This document shows positions 1-8,040 of a stretch of 29,534 nucleotides of DNA, in pieces. Below the pieces are notes generated by a model. The model saw nothing but the letters and a program-made list of their open reading frames with translations, did not search any database and was not told the origin of the DNA. Numbering within the stretch: position 1 is the first letter of the stretch; the number at the start of each line of letters is the position of its first letter. Position numbers and translations under genes: made by a program. Source of the stretch: Candidatus Parcubacteria bacterium (GTDB taxonomy: Bacteria > Patescibacteriota > Minisyncoccia > Phycocordibacterales > GCA-2747955). Location: assembly GCA_027024305.1 (NCBI GenBank), contig JALVSO010000054.1, positions 1-29,534 on the forward strand. Reading direction: 5' to 3'.

Positions 1-1
1 T

Positions 2-343
2 GCTTATACTGGCTCTACCACCACCCAAAACACCACCTTTGAAGAGTTACTCAAAATGGTTAAAGAAGATTGTTATCAATTTCAAACAGGAAGTAAAGAA
101 ATAAAAGAAAAAGGAATAATCTGATCATATTCAAAAGCGGAAAGTAAAGAAGAAATAGAAAAAAGAAAAAAAGAAAGAGAAGAGAGAATAAGAAAAGAAA
201 AAGAAGCATGAGAAAAACTGTCGCCGGAAGAAAAGGAAAGAATAAAAAGAGAAGCGGAAGAGGAAAGCAAAAAAATAGAAGAATATAGAAAACTATCCGA
301 TGAGGAAAAACTAAAAATTTTAAGAAAAGAATTTGGTTATTAA
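2..343 (+). CDS. C-terminal part of an unrecognised charged protein (5' end outside window)
   Basis: Open from the window start to TAA at 341-343, 113 residues, with two in-frame TGA codons (122-124 and 209-211) read as Trp; without recoding the frame would be broken twice. The start of the visible part is Thr-rich and leads to FEELLKMVKEDCYQF. The rest is a highly charged Lys/Glu/Arg helix with heptad-like spacing, typical of a coiled coil, ending KILRKEFGY. No enzymatic motif is visible. A strong hairpin terminator follows about 60 bp after the stop, which supports this as a real gene end. Function unknown. Base composition is very A-rich on the coding strand, as expected for a Lys/Glu coil. 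Confidence 0.6.
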
Positions 344-405
344 ACACTCCCAAAATTTCCAAAAAAAAAACAAACCCCAATCCTCAACACTCCAAACACC
401 CTCCC

Positions 406-442
406 AACACCAAGGCAAGACCTTGGTGTTGCTTCCTTTTTT
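406..442 (+). terminator. Rho-independent terminator after the partial first gene
   Basis: A perfect 10-bp inverted repeat, AACACCAAGG / CCTTGGTGTT (406-415 and 421-430) with a 5-nt loop, is followed by a T-rich run (gcttccttttttag). Confidence 0.8.
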
Positions 443-453
443 AGAGTTTGAGG

Positions 454-836
454 GATCTTAGATTGTAATTTGAACCCGAGACTTTTCTTTTCCACTATTT
501 TTTATAATCTGGATCCCGGATAACTAAGTTTTTCATCCATTCGTTCCTCATGGGAAAAACTTATTTCCGGGATGACACGGGCATTGTCGTCCCGGAATTT
601 TATGAGCACCACTTTTGTAGGAATAAAAAGGTTTTAAAATTTTAGTTCCTGAAATTGCAAAAAGTTCAGTTTCGGCTAAATATTTTTTCAAAAGTGGTGC
701 TCGGTCATCCCGGAATGGAATTTTACCCACGAGGAACGAGTGGCTGTAAAATTCCAATATCCGGGATCCAGGGTAATAAATTAAAATCAGCTTTTAAACA
801 GTTGGAATTCTCGGGTTCAACTTACAATCTAAGATC
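454..836. repeat. 383-bp nested-palindrome element (MITE-like or structured RNA)
   Basis: This fills most of the 535-bp gene-free stretch before tig. The ends are 28-bp inverted repeats (454-481 and 809-836) matching at 27 of 28 positions. Inside are a second perfect 13-bp pair, CTGGATCCCGGAT (509-521) with its complement (759-771), and a perfect 14-bp central pair, GAGCACCACTTTTG (604-617) with 689-702. Each arm can also fold on itself: AAGTTTTTC 526-534 with 554-562 on the left, and GGAATTTTAC with GTAAAATTCC on the right (near 718-727 and 745-754). No convincing coding frame lies inside. This could be a non-autonomous mobile element or a large branched RNA; the sequence alone does not decide. 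Confidence 0.75.
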
Positions 837-860
837 TTAAATGCAAAAGATTTTACTCTG

Positions 861-869
861 TGCTATAAT
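861..869 (+). promoter_or_regulatory. Extended -10 promoter of tig
   Basis: TGCTATAAT (861-869) is an extended -10 box. The tig ATG begins 9 nt after it, so transcription would start almost at the start codon. No clear -35 box or Shine-Dalgarno sequence is visible. Confidence 0.6.
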
Positions 870-878
870 TCCCTTCAT

Positions 879-1922
879 ATGAAATTTAAAACAGAAGTTG
901 AAAGAAAGAAAAATTCCATTGTTGAGGTTAAGGTAAAAATGGATTTTTCCGAGGTGGAAAAAAGAAAGGAAGTGGTTTTGGAAAAGTTGGCCGGTGAGGT
1001 GGAAGTGGAAGGGTTTAGAAAAGGTAAAGCACCCAAGGATGTGGTAGAGAAGAAGTTGGGAGAAGAAAGAATTTTGCAGGAAGCTTCCCAGGAAGTCATC
1101 AATGAGGTTTTTCCGGAGATTTTGAAAAAAGAAAAAATTCAAATCATCGGTTATCCCTCCATCACCGTAACCAAGCTGGCTCCCGGCAATGATTTTGAAT
1201 TTAGCGCCGAGATGGCCGTTTATCCGGAAGTTAAATTGCCTGATTATAAAAAGATAGCCAAAAGCATTAAAAAGGAGGTTAGGAAGGTTGGAAAGGAAGA
1301 TATTGAGAAGGTGGAGAAAAATCTCATTGATATGCAAAATCATATGGCTCAAAATCATGAGCACAGGGAAGGTGAGAAATGCGACCATGAACATAAGGAG
1401 GTTAAAGAATTGACCGATGATTTTGTAAAACAACTGGGCCCCTTTAAGGATGTGACCGATTTCAGAAAGAGATTGGAAGAGGATTTGAAAAAGGAAGCCG
1501 AGGCCGAGGCCGTGGCCAAGCACCGGGGAGAAATTGCCGAGGCCATTTTGAAAGAGGTTAAAATGGAAGTGCCGGAAATTTTAATTAATGCCGAACTTGA
1601 TAAAATCATCGCCCAAATGAAAGACGATATGATGAGGTCTGGTCAAGATTTTGATAAATATCTGAAAGAACAGGGAAAAACGGAAATGGATATCAGAAAC
1701 GACTATCGGGAAGAGGCCGAGAAAAGAGCCAAGATTGAAATTATTTTAAAGGAGATTGCCAAGGCTGAAAAGATTAAACCCGACGAAGAGGAGATGAAAA
1801 AGCAAGTTGATTTGATTATGAAAACCTACGGAGAAGCCAACGCGGAAAATGTAGCTCTCTATGTGGAGAATATTATGATCAATGAGGCTGTAATGAAATT
1901 TTTGGAGTCGCTGTCGGAGTAG
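879..1922 (+). CDS. tig: Trigger factor, PPIase-less short form
   Basis: A 347-residue ribosome-associated chaperone that would bind nascent chains at the tunnel exit. The N-terminal ribosome-binding domain (about 1-115) carries the signature GFRKGKAPKDVVEKKLG, and the C-terminal arm domain (from about 185) has the usual AEAILKEVKMEVPEILI segment. The FKBP-type PPIase domain that sits between them in the roughly 430-residue family standard is missing. In its place is a linker of about 25 residues rich in His, Glu and Lys (about 149-170, with HEHREGEKCDHEHKE). The start is the ATG 9 nt after an extended -10 box. It ends in TAG. The domain loss is read directly from the sequence; that chaperone function is retained is inference. 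Confidence 0.92.
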   Translation: MKFKTEVERKKNSIVEVKVKMDFSEVEKRKEVVLEKLAGEVEVEGFRKGKAPKDVVEKKLGEERILQEASQEVINEVFPEILKKEKIQIIGYPSITVTKLAPGNDFEFSAEMAVYPEVKLPDYKKIAKSIKKEVRKVGKEDIEKVEKNLIDMQNHMAQNHEHREGEKCDHEHKEVKELTDDFVKQLGPFKDVTDFRKRLEEDLKKEAEAEAVAKHRGEIAEAILKEVKMEVPEILINAELDKIIAQMKDDMMRSGQDFDKYLKEQGKTEMDIRNDYREEAEKRAKIEIILKEIAKAEKIKPDEEEMKKQVDLIMKTYGEANAENVALYVENIMINEAVMKFLESLSE

Positions 1923-1946
1923 AAAATAATGAAAGTCACGGAATTT

Positions 1947-1995
1947 CGTCATTGCGAGGGGTTCGGAACGGATGTGGAGAACAACAAAACAATCC
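1947..1995. repeat. Possible degenerate dispersed repeat (GTCATTGCGAG ... CAATCC)
   Basis: The 308-bp spacer after tig begins with a stretch opening CGTCATTGCGAGG and closing ACAATCC. It resembles the GTCATTGCGAG...GCAATC small repeats that recur between genes in many bacterial genomes. The match is from memory and the middle is diverged. Nothing coding is apparent here. Confidence 0.35.
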
Positions 1996-2071
1996 AAATT
2001 TTGGACAGGTTTAAGTTATAATTCAGGACTTTCTATTTATTGCTTGGTTAGAAAAAATACAAAAATGAAAA

Positions 2072-2104
2072 AAAGAAAATCGCCGGAGGCGGTTTTCTTT
2101 ATCC
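2072..2104 (+). terminator. Terminator in the tig-downstream spacer
   Basis: AAAGAAAATCGCC (2072-2084) pairs with GGCGGTTTTCTTT (2088-2100), 12 of 13 Watson-Crick with one wobble and a 3-nt loop. A- and T-rich flanks make it potentially bidirectional. Confidence 0.7.
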
Positions 2105-2138
2105 AAAAAGCTCCCCACTATGCCGAGGACAGAATAGC

Positions 2139-2166
2139 TTGCCTTTTTTGTTGTATATTGTATAAT
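2139..2166 (+). promoter_or_regulatory. Sigma70-type promoter for the 2231 gene
   Basis: TTGCCT (2139-2144) and TATAAT (2161-2166) are separated by 16 bp. A leader of about 58 nt follows, with a real Shine-Dalgarno AGAGAGG (2216-2222) 8 nt before the ATG. This differs from the near-leaderless neighbours. Confidence 0.55.
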
Positions 2167-2230
2167 TATAATGGTTTTTGAGTATTTGGCTCAAGTTGTT
2201 TTCTAATTTTTTAAAAGAGAGGATAGCGAG

Positions 2231-2761
2231 ATGAAGAAAGAACTGAATCTGAAATTTTTGAATCGCGAAATGGTTGAAAAATGTGCCGAGAGAGTCTTAG
2301 AGGTTACTATCTACAATGAGGATTGGAGGGAGAAGTACGGAAATGGTCCGGTTCAAGGTTATCTGGTTGTTATCGTCCCTAAAATGGTAGTGGATGAAAA
2401 ATTGGAATGGCCTGAATCATATAGCCTTAAACCCCATGCAATTTTTCAGAAAAGTCTGGGTGATAGAAAAAAATGGCCCCGTAATTTTGAGGAAATTGCC
2501 AAGAGTAGAGCGCTCCAGCTTTGGCAGGGGCGTAGTCCAGTCGGAGATGAATATTCCACACCATACCTTCTCTTTGAAGGAGATGAACCCCACAACAGAG
2601 GATTTGCCGATGGAACTGGGCTATTGGTGGTTTCTTTCTCCGGGTATTCGTATGATGGAGATCTAGATGTTTCTAGATTTCTGAATGAGGTTTTGATTGG
2701 TGAATCCTGTCAAAATTTTTGTGAAAGATTTCTTAAAAATCACGATAAGGATTTTGTCTGA
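2231..2761 (+). CDS. Unrecognised 176-aa protein, the only gene ending in TGA
   Basis: The frame begins at an ATG with a good Shine-Dalgarno sequence and stops at TGA (2759-2761), just before a strong terminator. It has four Trp codons (EDW, LEW, KKW, QLW), all TGG, whereas neighbouring genes use TGA for many of their Trp. No domain is certain. The C-terminal half (EEIAKSRALQLW...GLLVVSFSGYSYDGDLDVSRFL) weakly recalls the GlcG/HbpS (DUF336) fold, but this is a guess. If UGA were read as Trp here, the frame would run without TAA or TAG through the terminator into recJ, which is in the same frame. The gene may come from a standard-code source; alternatively UGA may still terminate at this site. 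That the ORF is coding is fairly sure; its function is unknown. Confidence 0.7.
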   Translation: MKKELNLKFLNREMVEKCAERVLEVTIYNEDWREKYGNGPVQGYLVVIVPKMVVDEKLEWPESYSLKPHAIFQKSLGDRKKWPRNFEEIAKSRALQLWQGRSPVGDEYSTPYLLFEGDEPHNRGFADGTGLLVVSFSGYSYDGDLDVSRFLNEVLIGESCQNFCERFLKNHDKDFV

Positions 2762-2780
2762 GTCTCCTTTTTTCAACCCA

Positions 2781-2807
2781 AAACCGGGCACAATGCCCGG
2801 TTTTTTT
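2781..2807 (+). terminator. Terminator between the 2231 gene and recJ
   Basis: AACCGGGCA (2782-2790) and TGCCCGGTT form a GC-rich stem with loop CAA, followed by seven T (2801-2807). It lies 20 bp after the TGA, arguing that the upstream gene really ends there. Confidence 0.85.
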
Positions 2808-2808
2808 A

Positions 2809-2817
2809 TGTTAAAAT
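2809..2817 (+). promoter_or_regulatory. Extended -10 promoter of recJ
   Basis: TGTTAAAAT (2809-2817) directly follows the upstream terminator. The recJ ATG lies 7 nt further, so the mRNA is probably leaderless. Confidence 0.55.
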
Positions 2818-2824
2818 TAGTTCT

Positions 2825-4606
2825 ATGATTGACGCTTATTTGGCTAAAAACTATTTTGTTCATCAGAGTCTTGACGAAAAAGAAATTGAGAAAAGATACG
2901 GGAAAGATTTTAATCGGCTGTTGGCCAATTTATTGTATGCCCGGGGAATTAAAAATAAAAAAGAGGCTGAAAAGTTTTTAAATCCTCGCTGGGAAGAAAA
3001 TCATAATCCTTTTCTTTTTAATGATATGGAGAAGGCCGTGGAAAGAATTTTAAAGGCCGTTAAAAATCAAGAGAAAATTTTAATCTATTCTGACTATGAT
3101 ACCGACGGCATTCCCGGCGGAGCCCTTTTACATAATTTTTTTAAAAAAATAGGCTATGAGAATTTTGCCAACTACATTCCCAACCGAAATCGGGACGGCT
3201 ACGGACTGACCGAGAAGGCGGCCGAGAAAATTGTCCGGGGCGAAATTTTTAAAAATTCTCTTTTCGGGGAAGAGTTGGAAGGGGAGAATTTCAATCCGGA
3301 TTTGGTTATCACCATTGATTGCGGTATCAGTGATATTGAGGCTTCCAAGATTTTAAAAAAGGAAAAAGTGGATTTGATTGTAACCGACCACCATCTGCCG
3401 GGAGAAAAACTGCCGGAGGCTCTGGCCATTTTAAATCATAAGGTTACGGGGGAAAAATATCCCGATAAAAATCTTTGCGGAGCCGGAGTGATTTTTAAAC
3501 TGGTTCAGGCCTTGGTGGAGAGAATTAAAAAAGAAAAAGAATTTGAAATTAAAGAGGGCTGGGAAAAATGACTTCTGGATCTGGTGGCCATATCCACTGT
3601 CTGCGATATGGTGCCCTTGTTGGGAGAAAATAGAATTTTTGTGAAATACGGCCAAATTGTTTTTAAAAATACCCATCGGGAGGGCTTAAACCGTTTGATG
3701 GAAAAGGCTCGTTTAGATAAGAAAAATATTTCCGCCGGGGATTTGGGCTTTATGGTCGGCCCTCGTTTAAATGCCGCTTCCCGCTTGGATGATCCGGTGG
3801 TGGCTTTCAAAACCTTGGCCGAGGAAGGAGAAGAAGCCGTTTTTTCAGCCGAGGAATTGGAGAGGTTGAATAATCGGCGGAAATATCTAACGGCCAAAAT
3901 AATGAAGGAGGTTTATAAAAAACTTTCCCAAAGGGATTTGAAAGAGGTTATTGTTATCGGCAATAGGGATTGACCTCTGGGGGTTTTGGGTCTCATCGCC
4001 GGTAAGGTTGCCGATAAATACCAACGGCCAACTTTTGTCTGATCACAAGCGGAGGGGGAAGAGAAAATTTTAAAAGGCTCCTGTCGCTCCGGAGGAAAAT
4101 ATGATATTCATTCTTTGATGACTGAGGCTTCCGAAGAATTTTTGGGTTTTGGTGGCCATAAAGCTTCCGGAGGTTTTGAAATAAAAGAAGAGAAAATTCA
4201 TTTTTTGGAAGAAAAATTGACGGAGGCTTTGGAGAATACAAAATTGGCCGAAAAGGAAAAAATTATCATTGATGCGGAAATAGGTTTGGACGATGTAACC
4301 TTGGAAAATTATCATGAAATAGAAAAACTGGAACCCTACGGCATGGCCAATCAGAAACCCCATTTCTTTTTTCGGGGAGTGGAAGTTTTTTCGGTAAATT
4401 TTTTCGGCAAGGAGAAAAGCCATCTGGAATTGATTTTTAAAAATTCCCGCAATTTTTCCATTAAAGCCATCGCCTTTTCTTTCCACGACCTTTTGGGAGA
4501 TATCAATTTTTCAGCCGGGGATAGAATAAATTTGGTGGCTTCTTTTGAATTAAATCGCTGAAACGGAGCGGAAAGCTTGAGATTAAAAATTGAGGATATT
4601 TTTTAA
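2825..4606 (+). CDS. recJ: Single-stranded-DNA-specific exonuclease RecJ
   Basis: 593 residues with four TGA codons read as Trp (3569, 3971, 4040 and 4559 regions); standard-code reading would break it into pieces. RecJ degrades single-stranded DNA 5' to 3' in recombination and mismatch repair using two metal ions. The DHH-family motifs are present in order: DYDTDGIPGG (near 93), TIDCGISDIEA, VTDHHLPGEKLP, the LLDLVAISTVCDMVPL segment, then the DHHA1 motif GFGGHKASGG. A C-terminal OB-like region follows (PYGMANQKPHFFFRGVEV). TGA in NRDWPLGVLGLIAGKVADK sits at the family's conserved Trp of W-x-GVxGIVA. Start ATG follows a -10 box by 7 nt. It stands alone between a terminator and the next promoter. 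Confidence 0.95.
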
Positions 4607-4665
4607 AAAAACGACGAAGTCGGACTTGGTGCAAAGGGAAAGTATTTTTTTAATTGGTCATAATC

Positions 4666-4674
4666 TGTTATAAT
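4666..4674 (+). promoter_or_regulatory. Extended -10 promoter of the transglycosylase gene
   Basis: TGTTATAAT (4666-4674), with ATG 8 nt downstream. Another near-leaderless arrangement. Confidence 0.6.
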
Positions 4675-4682
4675 CTTAGATA

Positions 4683-6098
4683 ATGAAGAAAGAGCGTTTT
4701 TTAAATCTTGGTTTAAAAATATTTTTCCTGGGGGTGATTTTTTTGCTGTCTTTTTCCGTTTTTTACTTTTCTGTCCGAGCGGAAGAATTGAAATGTAGTG
4801 ACTACGGAAAAAAAGTTATGTCCCAGGAGGACTATGACAAAATTATTGAAATCTGTGATAGAGAGATTGCCGCCGATAAGGCCGCCCTGAAAAAGAGCGA
4901 GGGAGAAGCCAATGGTATCGCGGCCGAAATTCAGCGTTTGGACCGGGAGATTAAGATTTCCCAAGCTTATATTAACAAAAAGACCGCCAGAGCCAATCGC
5001 CTAAAGAGGGATATAAAATCAACCATTGCCGATATCAAAGAATTGAGTGATCGTCTTGAAACAATCAATCAAACTTTAAAAGACTTACTTTTTCAGAGAA
5101 ACCAGGTAGAAGGCAATACGGCTCTGGAAGCTCTTTTGTCAAAAAAGACCCTTTCGGAATTTTTTGATGATTTAAATACTTCTTCATATTTAGAGAAAAA
5201 GATTTCTCAGGAGGTTAGAGAAATAAAAAAGAAGAAGGAGGATTTGGAAAAGTTGATTATTGAGTTGGAAGAAAGGGAATCGGTGGAAAGGCAATTGGCC
5301 CGGGAAAAGCAAATTGAATATCAAAAAATAGCCAGGAATAAAAAGTATAAAAATGAGCTTCTGGGTATTAAAAAGAAAGAAACCGGCTTTTTGAAGAAAA
5401 GAATTATTGATAAAGAAAAGGCTAAGCAAGCTATTTTAAGGAAAAAGTTTACGGTGGCTTCCGGAGAGAAGGTGACCTTTGGAGAAGCTTTTAATATTAT
5501 TAATCCCTATAAAAGGCAGCTTGGCATGGATCCGGCTTTTGTCTTGGCTATTCTCTTCCAAGAATCCGGCTGGAGCGGAAAAATAGGGGGGAATATAGGT
5601 CAATGTACCTATAATCAAAAAAACCCTTGTGGAAAAAACAGAGTTATGTCCGAGTCCCAGGTTCCCAGTTTTTTGGAAATAATGAAGGGCCTGGGCGGCG
5701 ACCCCAATATTCAGAAAGTTTCTTGTCCGATCTGTAAAGATGGTTCCTATGGGGGTGCCATGGGGCCGGCTCAGTTTATGCCAAAGACTTGAATGGGCAT
5801 AAGGGCTTCGGCGGCCAAAATAATTGGAAAAGATCCGGAAAAAATGTCACCCTTTACCAACCATGATGCCTTTATCGCCGCCGGGGCATATTTGAAAAAT
5901 CAGTACTATTCAAAGTCTTGTACGGATTATGCTAATAAATATAAACATATTTCGTCGGTTAGGACATTGAGAGAGAGATGTGCCGCCGCTCGCTACTACG
6001 CCGGAGGGAATTGGTTTAAGTACCGAATGACCTATGGTGAATCGGTGGTTAAACGGGCAGATAGATTTAGGGCCGATATTGTTACCTTGGAATCATAG
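4683..6098 (+). CDS. Secreted coiled-coil peptidoglycan lytic transglycosylase
   Basis: 471 residues; one TGA (5790-5792) read as Trp joins the two halves at FMPKTWMGIRA, where lytic transglycosylases have FMPSTW. A signal peptide or membrane anchor covers about 8-34. A long coiled coil (about 45-255, Lys/Glu-rich, like EnvC/PcsB stalks) follows. The catalytic domain spans about 275-471: LGMDPAFVLAILFQESGW with probable catalytic Glu294, GGAMGPAQFMPKT, and the AGGNW segment. Two cysteine groups inside the domain (GQCTYNQKNPCG and SCPICKDG) suggest disulfides or a metal site, as expected of an exported protein. Likely role: cleavage of septal or envelope peptidoglycan. The coiled-coil plus SLT layout could be regulated by FtsEX, as for EnvC/PcsB (inference). 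Closed by a terminator. Confidence 0.85.
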
Positions 6099-6104
6099 AA
6101 TGGT

Positions 6105-6132
6105 AAAAAACAATCCTCGGATTGTTTTTTTG
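6105..6132 (+). terminator. Terminator after the transglycosylase gene
   Basis: AAAAAACAATCC and GGATTGTTTTTT form a 12-bp perfect inverted repeat ending in a T run. Confidence 0.8.
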
Positions 6133-6148
6133 TTTTGTTTTTGAAAAA

Positions 6149-6157
6149 TGTTAGAAT
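6149..6157 (+). promoter_or_regulatory. Extended -10 promoter of dnaX
   Basis: TGTTAGAAT (6149-6157), with ATG 6 nt downstream. The same nine bases precede uppS and ileS at similar distances. Confidence 0.6.
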
Positions 6158-6163
6158 GGAAAA

Positions 6164-7183
6164 ATGAATAATAATGAAATCATTTCCCAGGCTTTGTATA
6201 GGAAATACAGGCCGTCAAATTTTTCGGAGGTGTTGGGCCAGGAAGAGGTGGTTAATTCTTTGAAAAATTCCATTGAAAATGGACGCATTGCCCATGCCTA
6301 TCTTTTTTCCGGAGGGCGGGGTAGCGGTAAAACTTCCATCGCCAGAATTTTTGCTAGGGAGTTGGGAGTTCAGAATGATGATATCTATGAAATTGATGCC
6401 GCCTCCAATCGGGGTATTGAGCAAATCAGAGAGTTGAGAAATTCGGTGGAGATTCTGCCCATGGCTTCCGATTATAAAGTTTATATTATAGACGAAGCCC
6501 ATATGTTGACCAAGGAAGCTTTTAATGCTCTTTTGAAGACTCTGGAAGAGCCTCCCAAGCATGTTATCTTTATTCTGGCCACCACTGAAAAGCATAAAGT
6601 TTTGGACACCATTCTTTCTCGTTGCCAGGTTTTCGATTTTAAAAAAGCCAAGGTGGAAACCTTGATTAAGTTGATAGAGAGCGTGACGGAAAAGGAAGGG
6701 ATTGAAATTGATCAAAAATCCAAGGAGCATATTGCTACTTTGGGTAACGGCTCTTTCCGGGATACTTTGAGTCAGTTGCAAAAAGCCATTTCCATTTTCG
6801 GTTCAAAAATAGATTTTGAGACCCTGCAAAAAGAATTTCTGCCGGAAGACAATGATTTGCTTTTGGAGTTTTTGGATTTGTTGGGACAAGGAAAGAAAGA
6901 AGAGCTTTTAAAAAACTATCTTAAAATCTTAGAGAAAGATTTGGATTTGGATAATTTTTTGGAGAAACTTTTGGAAAAAGCCCGAGCCATTCTTTTGATT
7001 AAAAATTCTCCGGATTTTGAAAAATACTATAGAGAAATTCTGGCGGAAGATGAATTGAAAAGAATGAAAGAAAATAATAGTCTGAACTCTCTACATCTGA
7101 AAAAGATTTTGGAAATGATTGATTTGGCTAAAAAATCCGAAAAGCCGGAGTTGGCCATGGAAATATTTTTAATGGAATTATAG
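6164..7183 (+). CDS. dnaX: DNA polymerase III clamp-loader subunit (gamma/tau), short form without zinc module
   Basis: 339 residues. The clamp loader ATPase opens the beta clamp onto primed DNA. Visible: the YRKYRPSNFSEVLGQEEVV N-terminus, Walker A GGRGSGKTS (about 49-57), Walker B IIDEAH (about 107), LKTLEEPPKHVIFILATT, sensor and arginine-finger region TILSRCQVFDF, and GNGSFRDTLSQLQ. Standard DnaX has a four-Cys zinc module between IFAR-LNC and the EIDAAS segment; here ARIFARELGVQNDDIYEIDAASNRG joins directly, so the module is deleted. No tau-type extension is present. Its TAG overlaps the next gene's GTG by one base, so the two are translationally coupled. No TGA or Trp occurs in the frame. 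Confidence 0.93.
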   Translation: MNNNEIISQALYRKYRPSNFSEVLGQEEVVNSLKNSIENGRIAHAYLFSGGRGSGKTSIARIFARELGVQNDDIYEIDAASNRGIEQIRELRNSVEILPMASDYKVYIIDEAHMLTKEAFNALLKTLEEPPKHVIFILATTEKHKVLDTILSRCQVFDFKKAKVETLIKLIESVTEKEGIEIDQKSKEHIATLGNGSFRDTLSQLQKAISIFGSKIDFETLQKEFLPEDNDLLLEFLDLLGQGKKEELLKNYLKILEKDLDLDNFLEKLLEKARAILLIKNSPDFEKYYREILAEDELKRMKENNSLNSLHLKKILEMIDLAKKSEKPELAMEIFLMEL

Positions 7184-7797
7184 TGAAATATCAAAGATTA
7201 GAAAAAAGCAATTTAGACTTAATTAAAAAAGATAATTCTTTTTTGGATATTTTTTTGCATTTAGCTGAATTAAAGAATACTCTTAGAACTGGTTGGATGA
7301 AATATCACAATTTGGATAAGAGATACGGGGAGAGTGTGGCTGACCATTCTTTTTCCATGGCTACCTTATCATATATTTTGGCCAAAGAATTAAAATTAAA
7401 TTTAGACTATGGCAAGGTTTTAAAAATGGCTCTTTTCCATGAGTTGGGGGAAATTTATCTGGGAGATTTGGTTTCCTGTAAAAATAGAGATTTGAGCCGG
7501 GAAGAAAAAGAAAAAAAGGAAATGGATGCCTTGGATAAATTTTTAGCTTTTCTGGGAGATGAGAGCAAAGGAGAGTTGAAAGATTTATATGAAGAATTTG
7601 AAAAAAGCAAAAGCCCCGAAGCTCGTTTTGTTAAAAGCATGGATCAGCTGGAAGCCGCTTTCCAAGCCTGACTCTATAAAAAAAGAAACTTAGTGGGGGA
7701 GTCGGTTTTAGAATTTAAAGAATATGCTTTAAAAGTGGCCAAAGAAAATGAGGAAGTGGGGCTGATAAAAATTTTGGAAAATTTGGATTTTTCTTAA
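7183..7797 (+). CDS. HD-domain protein, YfbR/HDDC2-like nucleotidase
   Basis: 204 residues from GTG (7183), which overlaps the dnaX stop. One TGA (7669-7671) is read as Trp in AAFQAWLYKK. LKNTLRTGWMKYH followed by GESVADHSFSMA matches the start of the HDDC2/YfbR family, whose characterised members dephosphorylate deoxynucleoside 5'-monophosphates. Metal-ligand motifs: His55 in VADHS, then ALFHELGEIYLGDLV at about 83-97. The family HD pair appears as His86-Glu87, and the GD pair (Asp95) is kept. The Asp-to-Glu change may alter metal binding. Its place after dnaX would fit nucleotide-pool housekeeping (inference). Confidence 0.8.
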
Positions 7798-7861
7798 TAA
7801 AAAAGGACACATCGGATGTGTTGAAAATATGAAATTTGCTTCATTAGATTCTATATTTTTT

Positions 7862-8014
7862 GAATAACTGTTATTCAGAAGGTGAATAACTTTGAATAAC
7901 GGCAGGGAAAAGGGCCCGCCGAGCGAAGCTCGGCGGGCTTTGTTATTCAATCAATACCCTATTTTTCAATGGTTATTCACTTTTCTGTGGATAAAATGGT
8001 GTATAAGTGGATAA
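7862..8014. promoter_or_regulatory. Cluster of GAATAAC/GTTATTC motifs with DnaA-box-like sites
   Basis: Six copies of GAATAAC or its complement lie at 7862, 7870, 7884, 7894, 7942 and 7972. Two read TTATTCAC, one base from a TTATNCACA DnaA box. An exact box on the minus strand follows (TGTGGATAA, 7986-7994), then a one-mismatch box (AGTGGATAA, 8006-8014). This is part of the 460-bp gene-free stretch before mraZ. It could be a DnaA-responsive control region or a replication-origin-like cluster. Confidence 0.4.
7914..7945 (+). terminator. Strong GC-rich terminator of the dnaX-HD operon
   Basis: GCCCGCCGAGC (7914-7924), loop GAA, GCTCGGCGGGC (7928-7938), then TTTGTT. The apex GAGCGAAGCTC recurs in a palindrome inside ligA (13593-13615). 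Confidence 0.8.
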
Positions 8015-8040
8015 AAGTGGGGAATTGTGGTTGAAAGTGG
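7987..8040 (+). promoter_or_regulatory. Probable MraZ operator array (10-bp-phased GTGG repeats)
   Basis: GTGG occurs at 7987, 8007, 8017, 8027 and 8037, with a shifted TGGT at 7997: one unit every 10 bp. Known MraZ operators are short G-rich direct repeats with the same 10-bp period (TGGGN separated by 5 nt in E. coli). The array overlaps the -35 region of the promoter in front of mraZ, so autorepression is the natural inference. Confidence 0.7.

Noticed and set aside
548..840. Short ORFs on both strands within 454-836
   Set aside because: They arise from the palindromic element and mirror one another across the dyad.
837..1523. Long minus-strand frames antisense to tig, ileS, ligA and parB
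   Set aside because: They are shadows of A-rich coding strands; translations are Phe/Leu/Ser-rich without motifs, and the sense genes are certain.
3569..4561. recJ, ligA, ileS, pilD, comF and others as pseudogenes broken by stop codons
   Set aside because: Every interruption is TGA, never TAA or TAG. The frame is preserved on both sides, and Trp fits the family consensus at the conserved positions.
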